Position numbers and translations under genes: made by a program. This document shows, one piece after another, positions 41,426-51,398 of a stretch of DNA of 64,000 nucleotides. Position 1 is the stretch's first letter, and every line of letters starts with the position of its first letter. The stretch is from contig JAEUUO010000023.1 in NCBI GenBank assembly GCA_016787575.1, forward strand, positions 1 to 64,000. Reading direction: 5' to 3'. This DNA is from Saprospiraceae bacterium. GTDB lineage: Bacteria; Bacteroidota; Bacteroidia; Chitinophagales; Saprospiraceae. The notes beneath the pieces were generated by a model. The model saw nothing but the letters and a program-made list of their open reading frames with translations. It was not told the DNA's origin and made no database searches.

Positions 41426-44400
41426 ATGCCCGAATTTTGCCATTTGCATTGCCATACCCAGTTTTCTTTGCTGGATGGAGCGACTGATATTGCCTCTTTA
41501 ATGAAAAAAGCCGCTTCTGATGGGCAAAAAGCAGTTGCTTTAACGGATCATGGCAATATGTTTGGCTGTTTCAGTTTTGTAAAAGAAGCAAAGGCCAATG
41601 GCTTAAAACCCATTTTGGGTTGTGAGTTTTATCTGGTCCCGGACCGTCACCGGCATAGTTTTGCTAAAAGTGCGGGCGAAAAAGACGAACGCTACCACCA
41701 ATTATTGTTGGCAAAAAATCAAACTGGTTATGAAAACCTTTCAAAGCTATGCTCCCTGGGTTTTATTGAAGGGTTGTACGGCAAATTTCCACGCATCGAT
41801 AAGGAGTTGTTACTTCAATACCACGAAGGATTGATTGCTACCAGTTGTTGTGTGGGTGCTGAAATTCCCCAGGCAATTGTAAAGGGAAATTTAGCACTTG
41901 CGGAGTCGAAACTCAAATGGTGGATTGATTTATTTGGAGCCGATTTTTATATTGAATTGCAGCGACATCGCGGGTGTGATGACATTGATGGATCAGGTGT
42001 CAGCCAAGAACAAATCAACCAGACCTTACTGGGGTTTGCCAGAAAATACAATTTGAAAGTTATTGCCACTAACGATGTCCATTATCTGGAAGAAGCAGAT
42101 TATTTACCTCACGATATTTTACTTTGTATTAATACCAATTCCAATGTTGAAGAAGTAGATCGTTTTCAGTTTCCAAGTTCGGATTTTTATTTTAAGACAA
42201 CAGATCAAATGTTAAAGAATTTCTCGGATGTTCCATTTGCTGTGGAACAGACTGCTGAAATTGCGGAACGTTGTTTTTATCCAAATCTGGAACGCGATGT
42301 TTTGCTACCAAATTTTCCACTTCCACCAGCATTTTCTACCCAGAATGAATATCTCGAGCACTTGGTTTTTAGTGGTGCTAAAAAAAGATATGGGCATATC
42401 GATGCATCCTTAGAAAAAAGATTGCAATTTGAATTGTCTGTGATAGAGAAAATGAATTTTGCAGGATATTTTTTAATCGTCCAGGATTTTATTCTTGCTG
42501 CAAGAAACTTGGGTGTGAGTGTCGGTCCTGGTCGTGGAAGTGCTGCGGGTTCTGCCGTTGCGTATTGTTTGACAATAACAGATATAGATCCTATTAAATA
42601 CAATTTACTATTCGAACGATTTTTAAATCCGGAACGAATTTCCTGGCCGGATATTGACATTGATTTTGATGATCGCGGTCGGCAAAAAGTATTGGATTAT
42701 GTTGTTCAGAAATATGGAAAAAATCAAGTAGCACAAATAGTTACTTTTGGTACAATGGCAGCAAAATCTTCGATAAGGGATGTTGCACGTGTTAAAAAAT
42801 TAGATCTTTCCATTTCAGACAAACTTGCAAAATTGGTACCCACCAGGCCAGGTATCAATCTTAAAAATATTTTAGAAGATAAACCCAACAATCTGGATGA
42901 ATTTACACCCGAAGAAAAAAGCAAGGTTCAGGATTTGCGAAATATTTTAAAACTAAAAAATCTTGAATCGGATGTTTTGGAAATGGCCATGAAGGTGGAA
43001 GGTTCTGTTAGAAATACAGGCGTTCACGCAGCCGGAATTATCATTGCACCTGATGACATTACCAAGTTTATTCCGGTCTGCACAGCAAAAGATACTGATT
43101 TACTAGTGACGCAAGTAGAAGGAAATGTTATTGAATATACGGGCTTGCTTAAAATGGATTTTCTTGGATTGAATACGCTTTCCATCATTCAGGATGCATT
43201 GAGCAATATCATTAAAAGACATGGAGTAGAAAAACAAATTCAACTTGATGAAATTCCTTTAGATGATCCAGCCACATTGGAGTTGTTTCAAAAAGGAAAT
43301 ACCACTGGAATATTCCAGTTTGAAAGTGAAGGCATGCGTTCAAATCTCAAGAGTCTGAAACCAAATGGCATTGAAGATATTATAGCAATGAATGCACTGT
43401 TTCGGCCGGGCCCTATGGCTTTTATAGATGAATTCATCAATCGGAAAAACAAAAAGCAACAAATAGAATATCCACATCCCTGGTTGGAAGAATTGCTTCA
43501 GCCCACCTATGGTATTATGGTTTACCAAGAGCAAATTATGCAAACTGCTCAAATTATGGCCGATTACTCACTTGGCGAAGCCGATGTGTTGCGCAGAGCC
43601 ATGGGTAAAAAGAAGAAGGAAGAAATGGACAAACAAAGTGATTTGTTTGTTGAACGTGCCGGATTGAAGGGAATTGACGAGGCAAAAGCAAAAGATATTT
43701 TTGAGGTCATGGCAAAATTTGCAGCCTATGGATTTAACCGATCACATGCTGCAGCTTACTCCGTATTGGCTTTTCAAACAGCCTATTTGAAAGCGCACTA
43801 TCCCGCAGAATATATGGCGGCTGTATTGACAGCCAATAAAAGCAATGTTTCAGATTTAAGGATCTATTTGAATGAATGTCAAAAAATGAAGCTCACCGTA
43901 TTGGGTCCTGATATCAATGAATCTGAAATGGAGTTTACAGTAAATGCAAAAGGACAGATTCGTTTTGGATTGTCAGCTTTGAAAGGAATCGGAGAAGGAC
44001 CTGTTACAGATATTTTAATAGAGCGCAACAAATTTGGGATGTTTAAAGATTTTGCTGATTTGGCAAAACGACTTAGTTCAAAAGTTTTTAATAAAAAAGT
44101 AATTGAAAGTTGTGTTTATGGAGGCGCATTTGATTGTTTCACAAATATGCATCGTGCACAATATTTTGCGCCCATTGATAAATATCCTAGCTATATTGAA
44201 TGTATGATTCGATGGGGCAGTCAGTACCAGGCATCCATCAATTCGCAACAAGCATCCCTATTTGGAAATTCGCTTTCCAATGAAATCACCATTCCAAAAG
44301 CACCGGAATGTGCTCCTTGGAGCAGTATTGAAAAACTCGCGCATGAAGTTGAGATTGCAGGAATTTATTTAAGTTCGCATCCATTAGATGATTACCAACT

Positions 44401-44974
44401 GGAAATCCGGAATATAAATTCTGTAAGTCTGGATAAAGTTGAAACGTTTATGGAAGAATCAAAATTGGGGAATCGAATTCGAATATGCGGATTGATGGCT
44501 GAGGTGCAGCACCGTACCACTCAAAAGGGAGATGGTTTTGCCATGTTCAAATTACAGGATTATTTTGGAAGCATTCCCATACGATTATTTAAAGAGCAAT
44601 ATTTACAATACAAAGGTTTATTAGAAAATGGTATGGCTGTGATGGTGGATGGATATTTTGAAAAATCTAAATACCGGCAAAATGACGACGAAATTGTATT
44701 CCGTGTTGTAAATATGATGTTGCTGTCTTCTGCAATTTCCTTTATAACAAAGAAATTCACTGTTTTTATAAGGCTTGAAGCCATCACGGATGAGTTAATT
44801 AAAAAAATGGATAAATCCTTGAAAGCACACAAAGGAAATTTACCTGTTAAATTGCAAGTAATTGACATGGCACAGGAGCAGCAACTTGGTTTTGTTTCTA
44901 CTAAAAAAGTAAACGTAAGCAGTGAATTGTTAGCGGAATTGGAAGATTTGGGAGTAAATTATAAATTGAATTAG
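41426..44974 (+). CDS. dnaE: DNA polymerase III subunit alpha
   Basis: Replicative polymerase catalytic subunit. The 1182 residues show the N-terminal PHP domain (MPEFCHLHCHTQFSLLDGATDI, DHGNMFG, IATNDVHYL), the polymerase core with GPGRGSAAGSAVAYCL and PDIDIDFDDRGRQKVLDYV (active-site Asp residues near 410), the NALFRPGPM segment, YQEQIMQTAQIMADYSLGEADVLRRAMGKKKK and AAYGFNRSHAAAYSVLAFQTAYLKAHYP, the helix-hairpin-helix region and an OB-fold (about 1000-1080, IRICGLMAEVQHRTTQKGDGFAMFKLQD). Length is normal for the Bacteroidota form of DnaE. It has its own -7 box. A lipoprotein-like gene starts 2 bp after its stop. Confidence 0.96.
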   Translation: MPEFCHLHCHTQFSLLDGATDIASLMKKAASDGQKAVALTDHGNMFGCFSFVKEAKANGLKPILGCEFYLVPDRHRHSFAKSAGEKDERYHQLLLAKNQTGYENLSKLCSLGFIEGLYGKFPRIDKELLLQYHEGLIATSCCVGAEIPQAIVKGNLALAESKLKWWIDLFGADFYIELQRHRGCDDIDGSGVSQEQINQTLLGFARKYNLKVIATNDVHYLEEADYLPHDILLCINTNSNVEEVDRFQFPSSDFYFKTTDQMLKNFSDVPFAVEQTAEIAERCFYPNLERDVLLPNFPLPPAFSTQNEYLEHLVFSGAKKRYGHIDASLEKRLQFELSVIEKMNFAGYFLIVQDFILAARNLGVSVGPGRGSAAGSAVAYCLTITDIDPIKYNLLFERFLNPERISWPDIDIDFDDRGRQKVLDYVVQKYGKNQVAQIVTFGTMAAKSSIRDVARVKKLDLSISDKLAKLVPTRPGINLKNILEDKPNNLDEFTPEEKSKVQDLRNILKLKNLESDVLEMAMKVEGSVRNTGVHAAGIIIAPDDITKFIPVCTAKDTDLLVTQVEGNVIEYTGLLKMDFLGLNTLSIIQDALSNIIKRHGVEKQIQLDEIPLDDPATLELFQKGNTTGIFQFESEGMRSNLKSLKPNGIEDIIAMNALFRPGPMAFIDEFINRKNKKQQIEYPHPWLEELLQPTYGIMVYQEQIMQTAQIMADYSLGEADVLRRAMGKKKKEEMDKQSDLFVERAGLKGIDEAKAKDIFEVMAKFAAYGFNRSHAAAYSVLAFQTAYLKAHYPAEYMAAVLTANKSNVSDLRIYLNECQKMKLTVLGPDINESEMEFTVNAKGQIRFGLSALKGIGEGPVTDILIERNKFGMFKDFADLAKRLSSKVFNKKVIESCVYGGAFDCFTNMHRAQYFAPIDKYPSYIECMIRWGSQYQASINSQQASLFGNSLSNEITIPKAPECAPWSSIEKLAHEVEIAGIYLSSHPLDDYQLEIRNINSVSLDKVETFMEESKLGNRIRICGLMAEVQHRTTQKGDGFAMFKLQDYFGSIPIRLFKEQYLQYKGLLENGMAVMVDGYFEKSKYRQNDDEIVFRVVNMMLLSSAISFITKKFTVFIRLEAITDELIKKMDKSLKAHKGNLPVKLQVIDMAQEQQLGFVSTKKVNVSSELLAELEDLGVNYKLN

Positions 44975-44976
44975 TC

Positions 44977-45942
44977 ATGTCGTTTCTGAAAATTGCCGTA
45001 TGTGGTTTGATATTGGGTAATGCTTCTCTGGGTATCTCTCAGGCTTTCGATGAATTTACTTTAGACAAGGAGGTTTCAATTTTTCTCAAAAAGACATTTG
45101 ACGAATTAAAAAATTTTGATCTTGGAGTTAAGTGTCCGGAAGAAGAAAATCAGTGGTATCTGGATTCACTTGAATATTCTCCATGGTTTGTCAATGATTT
45201 TAATGGAGATGAAATACCTGATTTGTTTGTAACAGGAACTAAAAAAAAGGAGCAGGTCAGTTATTTAATTTTTGGAAAAGACGAATTGGATGAAGAGAGT
45301 AATTTTTCAATGATTTCTGTTTATCCACCCAAAGAACGTGGAAATTTAATTATTCCTTTTATTGAGGAAAGAAAGAAGGAAATATGGATTTTATATCGTC
45401 ATTTTAAGACACAAACTACCACTGCGGTCAGAGATGGACAGGAAATCAGACTCCCCAGAACTTATAATGATTATTACAAATTGGGATTAATAAAAAAGGA
45501 TACGCTGATCTATAAATTTGGAAACATTCTAGAATACAATCCCAAACCCGAACAAAAGGAAATTCGTTTTATTCAGTTGCATTCCTATTGCCAATTTGGT
45601 GGTTGTCCGGATTACAAATTAAAAATTGACAGTGCTGCAAATATGATACTTGCAAATATTAAAAACAATGAAGAGGAACCCGGGAAATATATTGCTACCT
45701 GTGAAGAATCTTTGTTTAAGCAAATTTATAATTTAGCCAATTATCTAAAACTGCAAAAGACAAATCAGGTTTTTGGTGAAGAAAGTGCAGACAAAACATT
45801 TACCATGATCATTGCTTATCAAGATGGCACAGCAAAAACTTGGTATGATTACGAACAAGGTGCCAGCTTAGGGATTTCACGATTGTATGATTTAATGGTC
45901 AAAGCAAAAGAATCAGCCAGCTGGGAGTTTAAGCAAGAGTAA
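44977..45942 (+). CDS. Exported protein of unknown function, DUF6438-like C-terminus
   Basis: I do not recognise a described function. The N-terminus (MSFLKIAVCGLILGNASLGISQAF) is a signal peptide. An early calcium-binding-like loop VNDFNGDEIPDLFV (D-x-N-x-D-x-x-x-D) resembles FG-GAP/VCBS or EF-hand-like repeats. The C-terminal third, IRFIQLHSYCQFGGCPDYKLKIDSAANMILANI... to W/EFKQE, follows the spacing of DUF6438 (Cys-x-GtCP-x-Yxl-x-I). It starts 2 bp after the dnaE stop, so transcription with dnaE is likely, though a functional link is not evident. 321 aa; ends before a convergent gene. Confidence 0.55.
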   Translation: MSFLKIAVCGLILGNASLGISQAFDEFTLDKEVSIFLKKTFDELKNFDLGVKCPEEENQWYLDSLEYSPWFVNDFNGDEIPDLFVTGTKKKEQVSYLIFGKDELDEESNFSMISVYPPKERGNLIIPFIEERKKEIWILYRHFKTQTTTAVRDGQEIRLPRTYNDYYKLGLIKKDTLIYKFGNILEYNPKPEQKEIRFIQLHSYCQFGGCPDYKLKIDSAANMILANIKNNEEEPGKYIATCEESLFKQIYNLANYLKLQKTNQVFGEESADKTFTMIIAYQDGTAKTWYDYEQGASLGISRLYDLMVKAKESASWEFKQE

Positions 45943-46018
45943 ATATTTAAAAAATACTATTTATTTTGAATAGATGTATTTTATTGAATTACATCTTACA
46001 ACTTGGATTTACGATAGT

Positions 46019-46537
46019 TCAAGCCAAACCTTTCACCTGCTCAATCCAGGCATCCAATTCATCAAAATCGAATAAACCTGTTTTATCTTCATTTCCTGGG
46101 GAAAAGAGATATCCGGAAATAAATTCATTGGGTTTTGGATATTGTTTAATCGAAGATTGAAGCAAGCATGGAATTTGTGATATGGATGTTTCGTTTTGAT
46201 TAAGCAAGATGTAATCTATTTGATTTGGTTTGTATTTATTATAATAATTCAAACTATGCATACGAATCCGATCGTTTAGAATTGATAAATCAGAATCAGC
46301 ATAAAATCCATGCAGGCCTAATTCCAAATGTTGCATTTGCAAAGGATAAGCAGTGACTCCAATCAGTTTTGGACCTTCAATCCATTCAATTAATTGGTTG
46401 ATAAAAGCTTGTAATTTTTTTAAATCGGATTGATCTAAATCAATGCCAATATAATCAACTTCTATGGCTGCCAAATAACGTGCAATGGTAAGATCTTTAA
46501 CAGGAGAGGCAAAAAGAATCGGTCTTGTAAATTTCAT
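46019..46537 (-). CDS. Small barrel-like protein, possibly TrpF-related (unassigned)
   Basis: 172 residues: MKFTRPILFASPVKDLTIARYLAAIEVDYIGIDLDQSD... LKKLQAFINQLIEWIEGPKLIGVTAYP... ending LFDFDELDAWIEQVKGLA. The opening strand-helix pattern (ARYLAAIEVDYIGI) is reminiscent of phosphoribosylanthranilate isomerase (DARYCAxxGVDxLGF), but the catalytic Cys and Asp of TrpF are absent and the chain is shorter. I therefore call it a possible degenerate or divergent beta/alpha barrel. Its ATG overlaps the rnhB stop by 3 bp (ATGA), so the two are translationally coupled. No trp genes are near. Function unknown. Confidence 0.45.
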   Translation of the reverse strand: MKFTRPILFASPVKDLTIARYLAAIEVDYIGIDLDQSDLKKLQAFINQLIEWIEGPKLIGVTAYPLQMQHLELGLHGFYADSDLSILNDRIRMHSLNYYNKYKPNQIDYILLNQNETSISQIPCLLQSSIKQYPKPNEFISGYLFSPGNEDKTGLFDFDELDAWIEQVKGLA

Positions 46538-47133
46538 TCTTCAAATAAATTGCTTTGACTTGATTTCAATTTAAAACTTTTACGATGATAAATGGACAAT
46601 CCAAATTTTAATGTGGCTTCTCGATGCTTTTCGGTTGGATACCCCTTATTTTCATTCCAGCCATATTCCGGAAATTCATCATGAATTTTCAACATGTAAT
46701 CATCCCTATAACATTTTGCTAAAATAGATGCAGCTGCGATGCTTTCATACAATCCATCCCCCTTAACAAAGCAATATTGTTCAAAAGGGAGATAAGGTAT
46801 TTTTTTATTCCCATCCACCAAAACTATGGAAGGTTTGGTTTTAAGGCGCTCAATGCAATTTCTCATGGCGGCTAGACTTGCCTGAAGGATATTTATGCGA
46901 TCAATAGTTTCCGGATCAATGCTTGATACTACCCAGGCCATTGCTTTTTGTTCAATTTCCTGCCGTAGAGCGTTTCGTTGTTTTTCATTAAGCTTTTTAC
47001 TGTCATTTAAGCCTAAAATAGGATGATCCGGGTGGAGCATTACAGCGGCAGCATATACTGGACCGGCTAAGGGCCCTCTTCCGGCTTCATCACAGCCTGC
47101 TTCATATAAAGTATTTTTATAATATGATAGCAA
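46534..47133 (-). CDS. rnhB: Ribonuclease HII
   Basis: Endonuclease that removes ribonucleotides from RNA-DNA hybrids and single embedded ribonucleotides. Catalytic motifs are CDEAGRGPLAGPVYAAAVML (Asp-Glu, residues 15-16), LNDSKKLNEKQR, VLVDGNKKI, AAASILAKCYRDDYM and YGWNENKGYPTEKHREA. The 199 aa are normal. The start must be TTG at 47133: there is no in-frame ATG before the conserved N-terminal CDEAGRG motif, and upstream the frame meets a TAA at 47152. It is divergent from the M14 protease gene, with 58 bp between starts, and its stop overlaps the downstream barrel-like gene. Confidence 0.93.
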   Translation of the reverse strand: MLSYYKNTLYEAGCDEAGRGPLAGPVYAAAVMLHPDHPILGLNDSKKLNEKQRNALRQEIEQKAMAWVVSSIDPETIDRINILQASLAAMRNCIERLKTKPSIVLVDGNKKIPYLPFEQYCFVKGDGLYESIAAASILAKCYRDDYMLKIHDEFPEYGWNENKGYPTEKHREATLKFGLSIYHRKSFKLKSSQSNLFEE

Positions 47134-47161
47134 TTTTGAGTAATTTTCCCATTAATTTTTT

Positions 47162-47169
47162 TAGATTTG
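47162..47169 (+). promoter_or_regulatory. -7 promoter box TAGATTTG of the M14 carboxypeptidase gene
   Basis: Exact TAnnTTTG, 22 nt before the ATG at 47192, in the 58-bp gap between divergent rnhB and the M14 gene. Confidence 0.6.
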
Positions 47170-47191
47170 CGGGTCGCAAAGTAAGAAAGAT

Positions 47192-49522
47192 ATGCGTTTT
47201 TGGTTAGTCCCTGTATTCACGATTGGTTTTTCTATTATTTCATTGCAAAGTCAGACACACTGGCAGTCTGCACGGATCCTCTTGCAGGATAAAAGTATTA
47301 AAGAATTAGCAAAAACAGGAATTGCATTTGATCACGGCCATTTGCATCCGGGTCATTCTTTTGATGGGGACTTTACTCAAGAGGAATTAGAAATAATTCA
47401 AAAAGCAGGTTTTAAAATTGAGATTAATCCAGAAAAGGAACTGCTCAGTCGTTCAGGACCTACCACATGCAGTCCTTCTGTTATCTCTCAGCCAGAGTAT
47501 CCATTACCCAGCAATTACCAATATGGGTCAATGAATGGATATTTAACACTGGATGAAATTTACGAGAGTTTGGAAATTATGAATGACTTGTTCCCAAACT
47601 TGATTACGGTGAAAAAAGCCATAGGATCCTACAGAACTAAAAATGGCAATCCCATTTATTATGTAAAAATTTCCGACAATCCCAATCAGGATGAAAATGA
47701 ACCTGAAGTTCTGTATACTGCTTTACACCATGCCCGTGAACCTATCAGTATGTCACAAATGATGTATTTCATGTGGTATTTGCTTGAGAATTATGGACGT
47801 AAAGCAGATATTACTCAGTTGATCAATAATCGGGAGCTGTTTTTCATCCCCTGCGTCAATCCGGATGGATACAGTTACAATACACTGACCAATCCAAATG
47901 GCGGTGGTTATTGGAGAAAAAACAGAAATCCAAATATAGAAGGGATAGGAACTGATTTAAACAGAAATTATGAAACTGGTTGGGGATTCAACGATGATGG
48001 ATCCAGTCCTTTGGGAACATCCGATGTTTATCGAGGAATACGTCCATTTTCAGAAGCTGAAACAGGCGCAATGCGTGATTTTTGTGAAAACAGACCTTTT
48101 TCAATTGCTATGAATTATCACAGTTTTGGAGATTTGTTAATCATCCCATGGGGATATTTAGACAAGCCAACTGCTGATTCAACACATTATCTGGCAATGG
48201 CTCAGGACATGACCCGGTATAACAATTTCCGGATCGGCACTTCCAAACAAACCCTGGATTATGAAGTGAATGGAGTTGCAGATGATTGGATGTATGGCGA
48301 ACAAATATTTAAGCACAAAACCTTTGCATTTACACCTGAAGTCGGAGGTAGTTTCTGGCCAGATCGCAAAGACATTTTACCACTCAATCAATCCACTCAA
48401 TACATGAATTTTGCAGCCGCCTGGAATGCAGGGGAATGCGCTAAAATTCAAGAGCAATCCGCAGTTGCAATTAACAGAGATACCAATTATCTCCATTATA
48501 ATATACTACGTACCGGAATATTAGATGCTCCTATCAATATCCATCTGGATGCAGATTTTGCAGGAGTTCAATTTTTAGAAAATGACCTTGTTGTTACATT
48601 AAAACCAGGGGAAAATCGCCAAATAACCGTTCCATACCTTGTAAGTGGAAATCCTGTAAAGGGAGACAGCATTCAATTTACTGCGGTTTTAACCACGGGT
48701 GTTTATACGGAATCCTCTATCGTTAAAAAGGCTTATGTAGCAGGAAGTTATTTCCATGAAAGATTCAATTCAGATCAGAATTGGTTTGGCTCCAGCGCTA
48801 CTCGTTGGAATCTTACAGAAGAGAGTTATGTATCTGCTCCAACTTCTTTAACGGATTCCCCATCCAAGCCAATGGATCCAAATACTCAAAAACTCATTCA
48901 AAATTCAAATGCCATTGATTTAAGTTCGGCAAAGTTTGCCTATCTCCGATTTAATGCACACTGGGATATGGCTGACGATGTAGATTATGCACAAGTAAGG
49001 GTTTCTGAAGATGGCAATCATTTTATTCCTCTATGCGGCAGATTTACAAAATCCGGAACGCAATTTCAGGATTTAGGAGAGCCGGTATATTGTGGAAAAC
49101 AAAGCGATTGGGTTTCTGAATGGATTGATTTAAAAGATTATATAGGAAAAGAAATTTATCTGCAATTTTACCTTTCAACGGGTATTAATGAGCAAAATTT
49201 GGATGGGTATTATATTGATGAAATAGAAGTTTTTACCGATCTCGCAACCCGTAATTTAAACGATGCCGATGAATGGAGTTCTCAAGTATTTCCAACACCT
49301 GCACACGATTTGATTCATATTCAATGGGATGCTAATTCAAATCTAAGCAGCGACACAAAAATTGAATTGATTTCCTTGTCTGGAAAGAAACAAACAATCC
49401 AGTATGGTTTGAACAAAGAACTCTTGGAAATTAAAACAAATGCGTGTGTTCCGGGTTTTTATTACCTAAGCATTGAACATCATAACAAGAAACCTGAAAT
49501 TTATAAGGTTTTAATTCAGTAA
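47192..49522 (+). CDS. Secreted M14-family zinc carboxypeptidase with T9SS sorting domain
   Basis: Extracellular metallocarboxypeptidase. A signal peptide (LVPVFTIGFSIISLQSQT) and pro-region are followed by the M14 catalytic domain (about 110-400): zinc ligands His180 and Glu183 (ALHHAREP), His310 (MNYHSFGD), substrate-binding NPDGYSYN, RKNRNPN and NRNY, and the catalytic Glu383 in TPEVGGSFWP. A hydrophilic C-terminal region (SYFHERFNSDQNWFGSS...DGYYIDEIEVF, about 530-690) resembles the immune-inhibitor-A/MAM-like lectin fold. The last 80 residues (FPTPAHDLIHIQW...) are a T9SS sorting domain. The ALDH gene starts 2 bp after the stop. Confidence 0.9.
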   Translation: MRFWLVPVFTIGFSIISLQSQTHWQSARILLQDKSIKELAKTGIAFDHGHLHPGHSFDGDFTQEELEIIQKAGFKIEINPEKELLSRSGPTTCSPSVISQPEYPLPSNYQYGSMNGYLTLDEIYESLEIMNDLFPNLITVKKAIGSYRTKNGNPIYYVKISDNPNQDENEPEVLYTALHHAREPISMSQMMYFMWYLLENYGRKADITQLINNRELFFIPCVNPDGYSYNTLTNPNGGGYWRKNRNPNIEGIGTDLNRNYETGWGFNDDGSSPLGTSDVYRGIRPFSEAETGAMRDFCENRPFSIAMNYHSFGDLLIIPWGYLDKPTADSTHYLAMAQDMTRYNNFRIGTSKQTLDYEVNGVADDWMYGEQIFKHKTFAFTPEVGGSFWPDRKDILPLNQSTQYMNFAAAWNAGECAKIQEQSAVAINRDTNYLHYNILRTGILDAPINIHLDADFAGVQFLENDLVVTLKPGENRQITVPYLVSGNPVKGDSIQFTAVLTTGVYTESSIVKKAYVAGSYFHERFNSDQNWFGSSATRWNLTEESYVSAPTSLTDSPSKPMDPNTQKLIQNSNAIDLSSAKFAYLRFNAHWDMADDVDYAQVRVSEDGNHFIPLCGRFTKSGTQFQDLGEPVYCGKQSDWVSEWIDLKDYIGKEIYLQFYLSTGINEQNLDGYYIDEIEVFTDLATRNLNDADEWSSQVFPTPAHDLIHIQWDANSNLSSDTKIELISLSGKKQTIQYGLNKELLEIKTNACVPGFYYLSIEHHNKKPEIYKVLIQ

Positions 49523-49524
49523 AC

Positions 49525-51051
49525 ATGGATTTATCATTTCTACAAGAACTCCGGCTCCGGGACGCAAATCCGGGAAGCTGGTGTGGAAGTATTTCATACA
49601 CTCCCGACTCTTATCTGGTGTCCAATTCACCGGTTGATGGGAAACAAATTGGAACGGTAGGTATAAGCAGTTCGTCAGACTATGAAGCCATTATGCAACA
49701 AGCTCAAGAAGCTTTTTTAGTGTGGCGTTCCATTCCTGCTCCAAAGCGCGGAGAAATTGTAAAAGAATTGGGAGAAGAATTGTTAAGGCACAAATCAGCT
49801 TTAGGCAAACTGGTCTCCTATGAAATGGGAAAAAGCTTGCAAGAAGGCTTGGGTGAAGTTCAGGAAATGATAGACATCTGCATTTTTGCTGCTGGTTTAT
49901 CACGCCAATTGTATGGTTTGACCATGCATTCTGAAAGGCCCCTTCATCGAATGTATGAGCAATGGCATCCCTTGGGTGTTGTAGGAGTTATTTCTGCTTT
50001 TAATTTTCCGGTGGCTGTTTGGTCCTGGAACGCTGCATTGGCATGGGTTTGTGGAAATGTTGTAATTTGGAAAGCATCCGAAAAAACACCTTTGTGCAGC
50101 ATTGCCTGCCAACTGATAACACAAGCAGTATTTGATAAACATCAATTGCCAAATGGCATTTCCAATATTGTAAATGGAGATTTTAAAATAGGGCAATGGA
50201 TGAGTGCAGATCCACGCATTCCGTTACTATCTGCTACAGGATCTACTCGAATGGGACGTGCGGTTGGTGTAGAAGTTGCCAAACGTTTTGGAAAATCCAT
50301 TTTGGAATTAGGCGGTAACAATGCCATTATTGTTTGTCCAAGTGCAGACATGAATGTGGTATTGACTTCCGTTTTGTTTGGTGCTGTGGGTACATCCGGT
50401 CAACGCTGTACCACAACACGCAGGTTAATTATTCATGAAAGTATTTATGAAAATTTAAAACAAAAACTTGCAACAGCTTATCAACAACTTCGCATTGGAA
50501 ATCCATTGGATTCAAACAACCACGTAGGTCCTTTAATTGATCGGCATGCTGTAGATCTATATTTGGAAGCCATTGAACAAATTAAACGACAAGGTGGGAA
50601 CCTCCTGGTTGAAGGAGGTGTGTTAACAGGTGAAAATTACAGCAGTGGATGTTACGTTAAACCTTGTGTTGCTGAAATAAACCACGATGCAGCCATTGTA
50701 CATCAAGAAACCTTTGCACCAATTCTATATTTGAGTAAATTCAAAACTCTGGAAGAAGCGATAGCCATTCAAAATGAAGTACCCCAAGGCTTGTCTTCAT
50801 CCATAATGACGCGAGATTTATTAGAAGCAGAATACTTTTTATCCAATTCCGGTTCGGACTGTGGAATCGCAAATGTCAACATTGGAACAAGTGGAGCAGA
50901 AATTGGCGGAGCATTTGGCGGTGAAAAAGAAACCGGTGGAGGTCGTGAAAGTGGCTCAGATGCTTGGAAAGCCTATATGCGAAGACAAACTAATACCATA
51001 AATTATTCAACGCAAGTTCCTTTGGCGCAGGGAATTAAATTTGAAATTTAA
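49525..51051 (+). CDS. ALDH7-type aldehyde dehydrogenase (alpha-aminoadipic semialdehyde type)
   Basis: NAD-dependent aldehyde dehydrogenase of the ALDH7/antiquitin (AmaB) group, which oxidises alpha-aminoadipate semialdehyde in lysine breakdown. Similarity is along the full length: IPAPKRGEIVKELGEELL, ISAFNFPVAVWSWNAALAWVCGNVVIWKASEKTPL, SATGSTRMGRAVG, the catalytic Glu261 in ELGGNNAIIV, catalytic Cys295 in GQRCTTTRRL, and the typical C-terminus SDCGIANVNIGTSGAEIGGAFGGEKETGGGRESGSDAWKAYMRRQTNTINYS. 508 aa. The assignment to the ALDH7 group is firm; lysine as substrate is inference. It abuts the M14 gene by 2 bp, with no obvious functional relation. Confidence 0.9.
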   Translation: MDLSFLQELRLRDANPGSWCGSISYTPDSYLVSNSPVDGKQIGTVGISSSSDYEAIMQQAQEAFLVWRSIPAPKRGEIVKELGEELLRHKSALGKLVSYEMGKSLQEGLGEVQEMIDICIFAAGLSRQLYGLTMHSERPLHRMYEQWHPLGVVGVISAFNFPVAVWSWNAALAWVCGNVVIWKASEKTPLCSIACQLITQAVFDKHQLPNGISNIVNGDFKIGQWMSADPRIPLLSATGSTRMGRAVGVEVAKRFGKSILELGGNNAIIVCPSADMNVVLTSVLFGAVGTSGQRCTTTRRLIIHESIYENLKQKLATAYQQLRIGNPLDSNNHVGPLIDRHAVDLYLEAIEQIKRQGGNLLVEGGVLTGENYSSGCYVKPCVAEINHDAAIVHQETFAPILYLSKFKTLEEAIAIQNEVPQGLSSSIMTRDLLEAEYFLSNSGSDCGIANVNIGTSGAEIGGAFGGEKETGGGRESGSDAWKAYMRRQTNTINYSTQVPLAQGIKFEI

Positions 51052-51398
51052 GGGAATCTCTAAATACCCGTTTTATTTGCCAAACAATTTTTAAACTTTT
51101 TATATATAGAATTTAACTCGGAGTATAGAAAATTGAAAGCCTCGTCTAAGGCATTTGTAGAGATCCGCTAAATCGTTTCTATTAGTACATTCGTTTATTT
51201 TAAATTGTAATTTCGTTTCAGATATTTTTTAGCTTTATGTTTGTATTTCGGCTTTCTAAAATAATTAAATGAGTGAATATTTACAGTTTATTGAAACCGA
51301 AGTGTTTAATTAGTATTGTAAATTGTTGGTATTATTGTTATAGTTTATCCTAGACCATATCAAATTCAATTTAAATTATCAACAGCAGTTTATTAATT
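51052..51398. other. AT-rich intergenic region with no gene seen
   Basis: About 350 bp between the ALDH7 gene and the DinB-like gene. It is mostly A/T, with no ORF worth calling on either strand and no exact TAnnTTTG box within 60 bp of the DinB-like start. I see no repeat array or hairpin of note. Confidence 0.5.
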
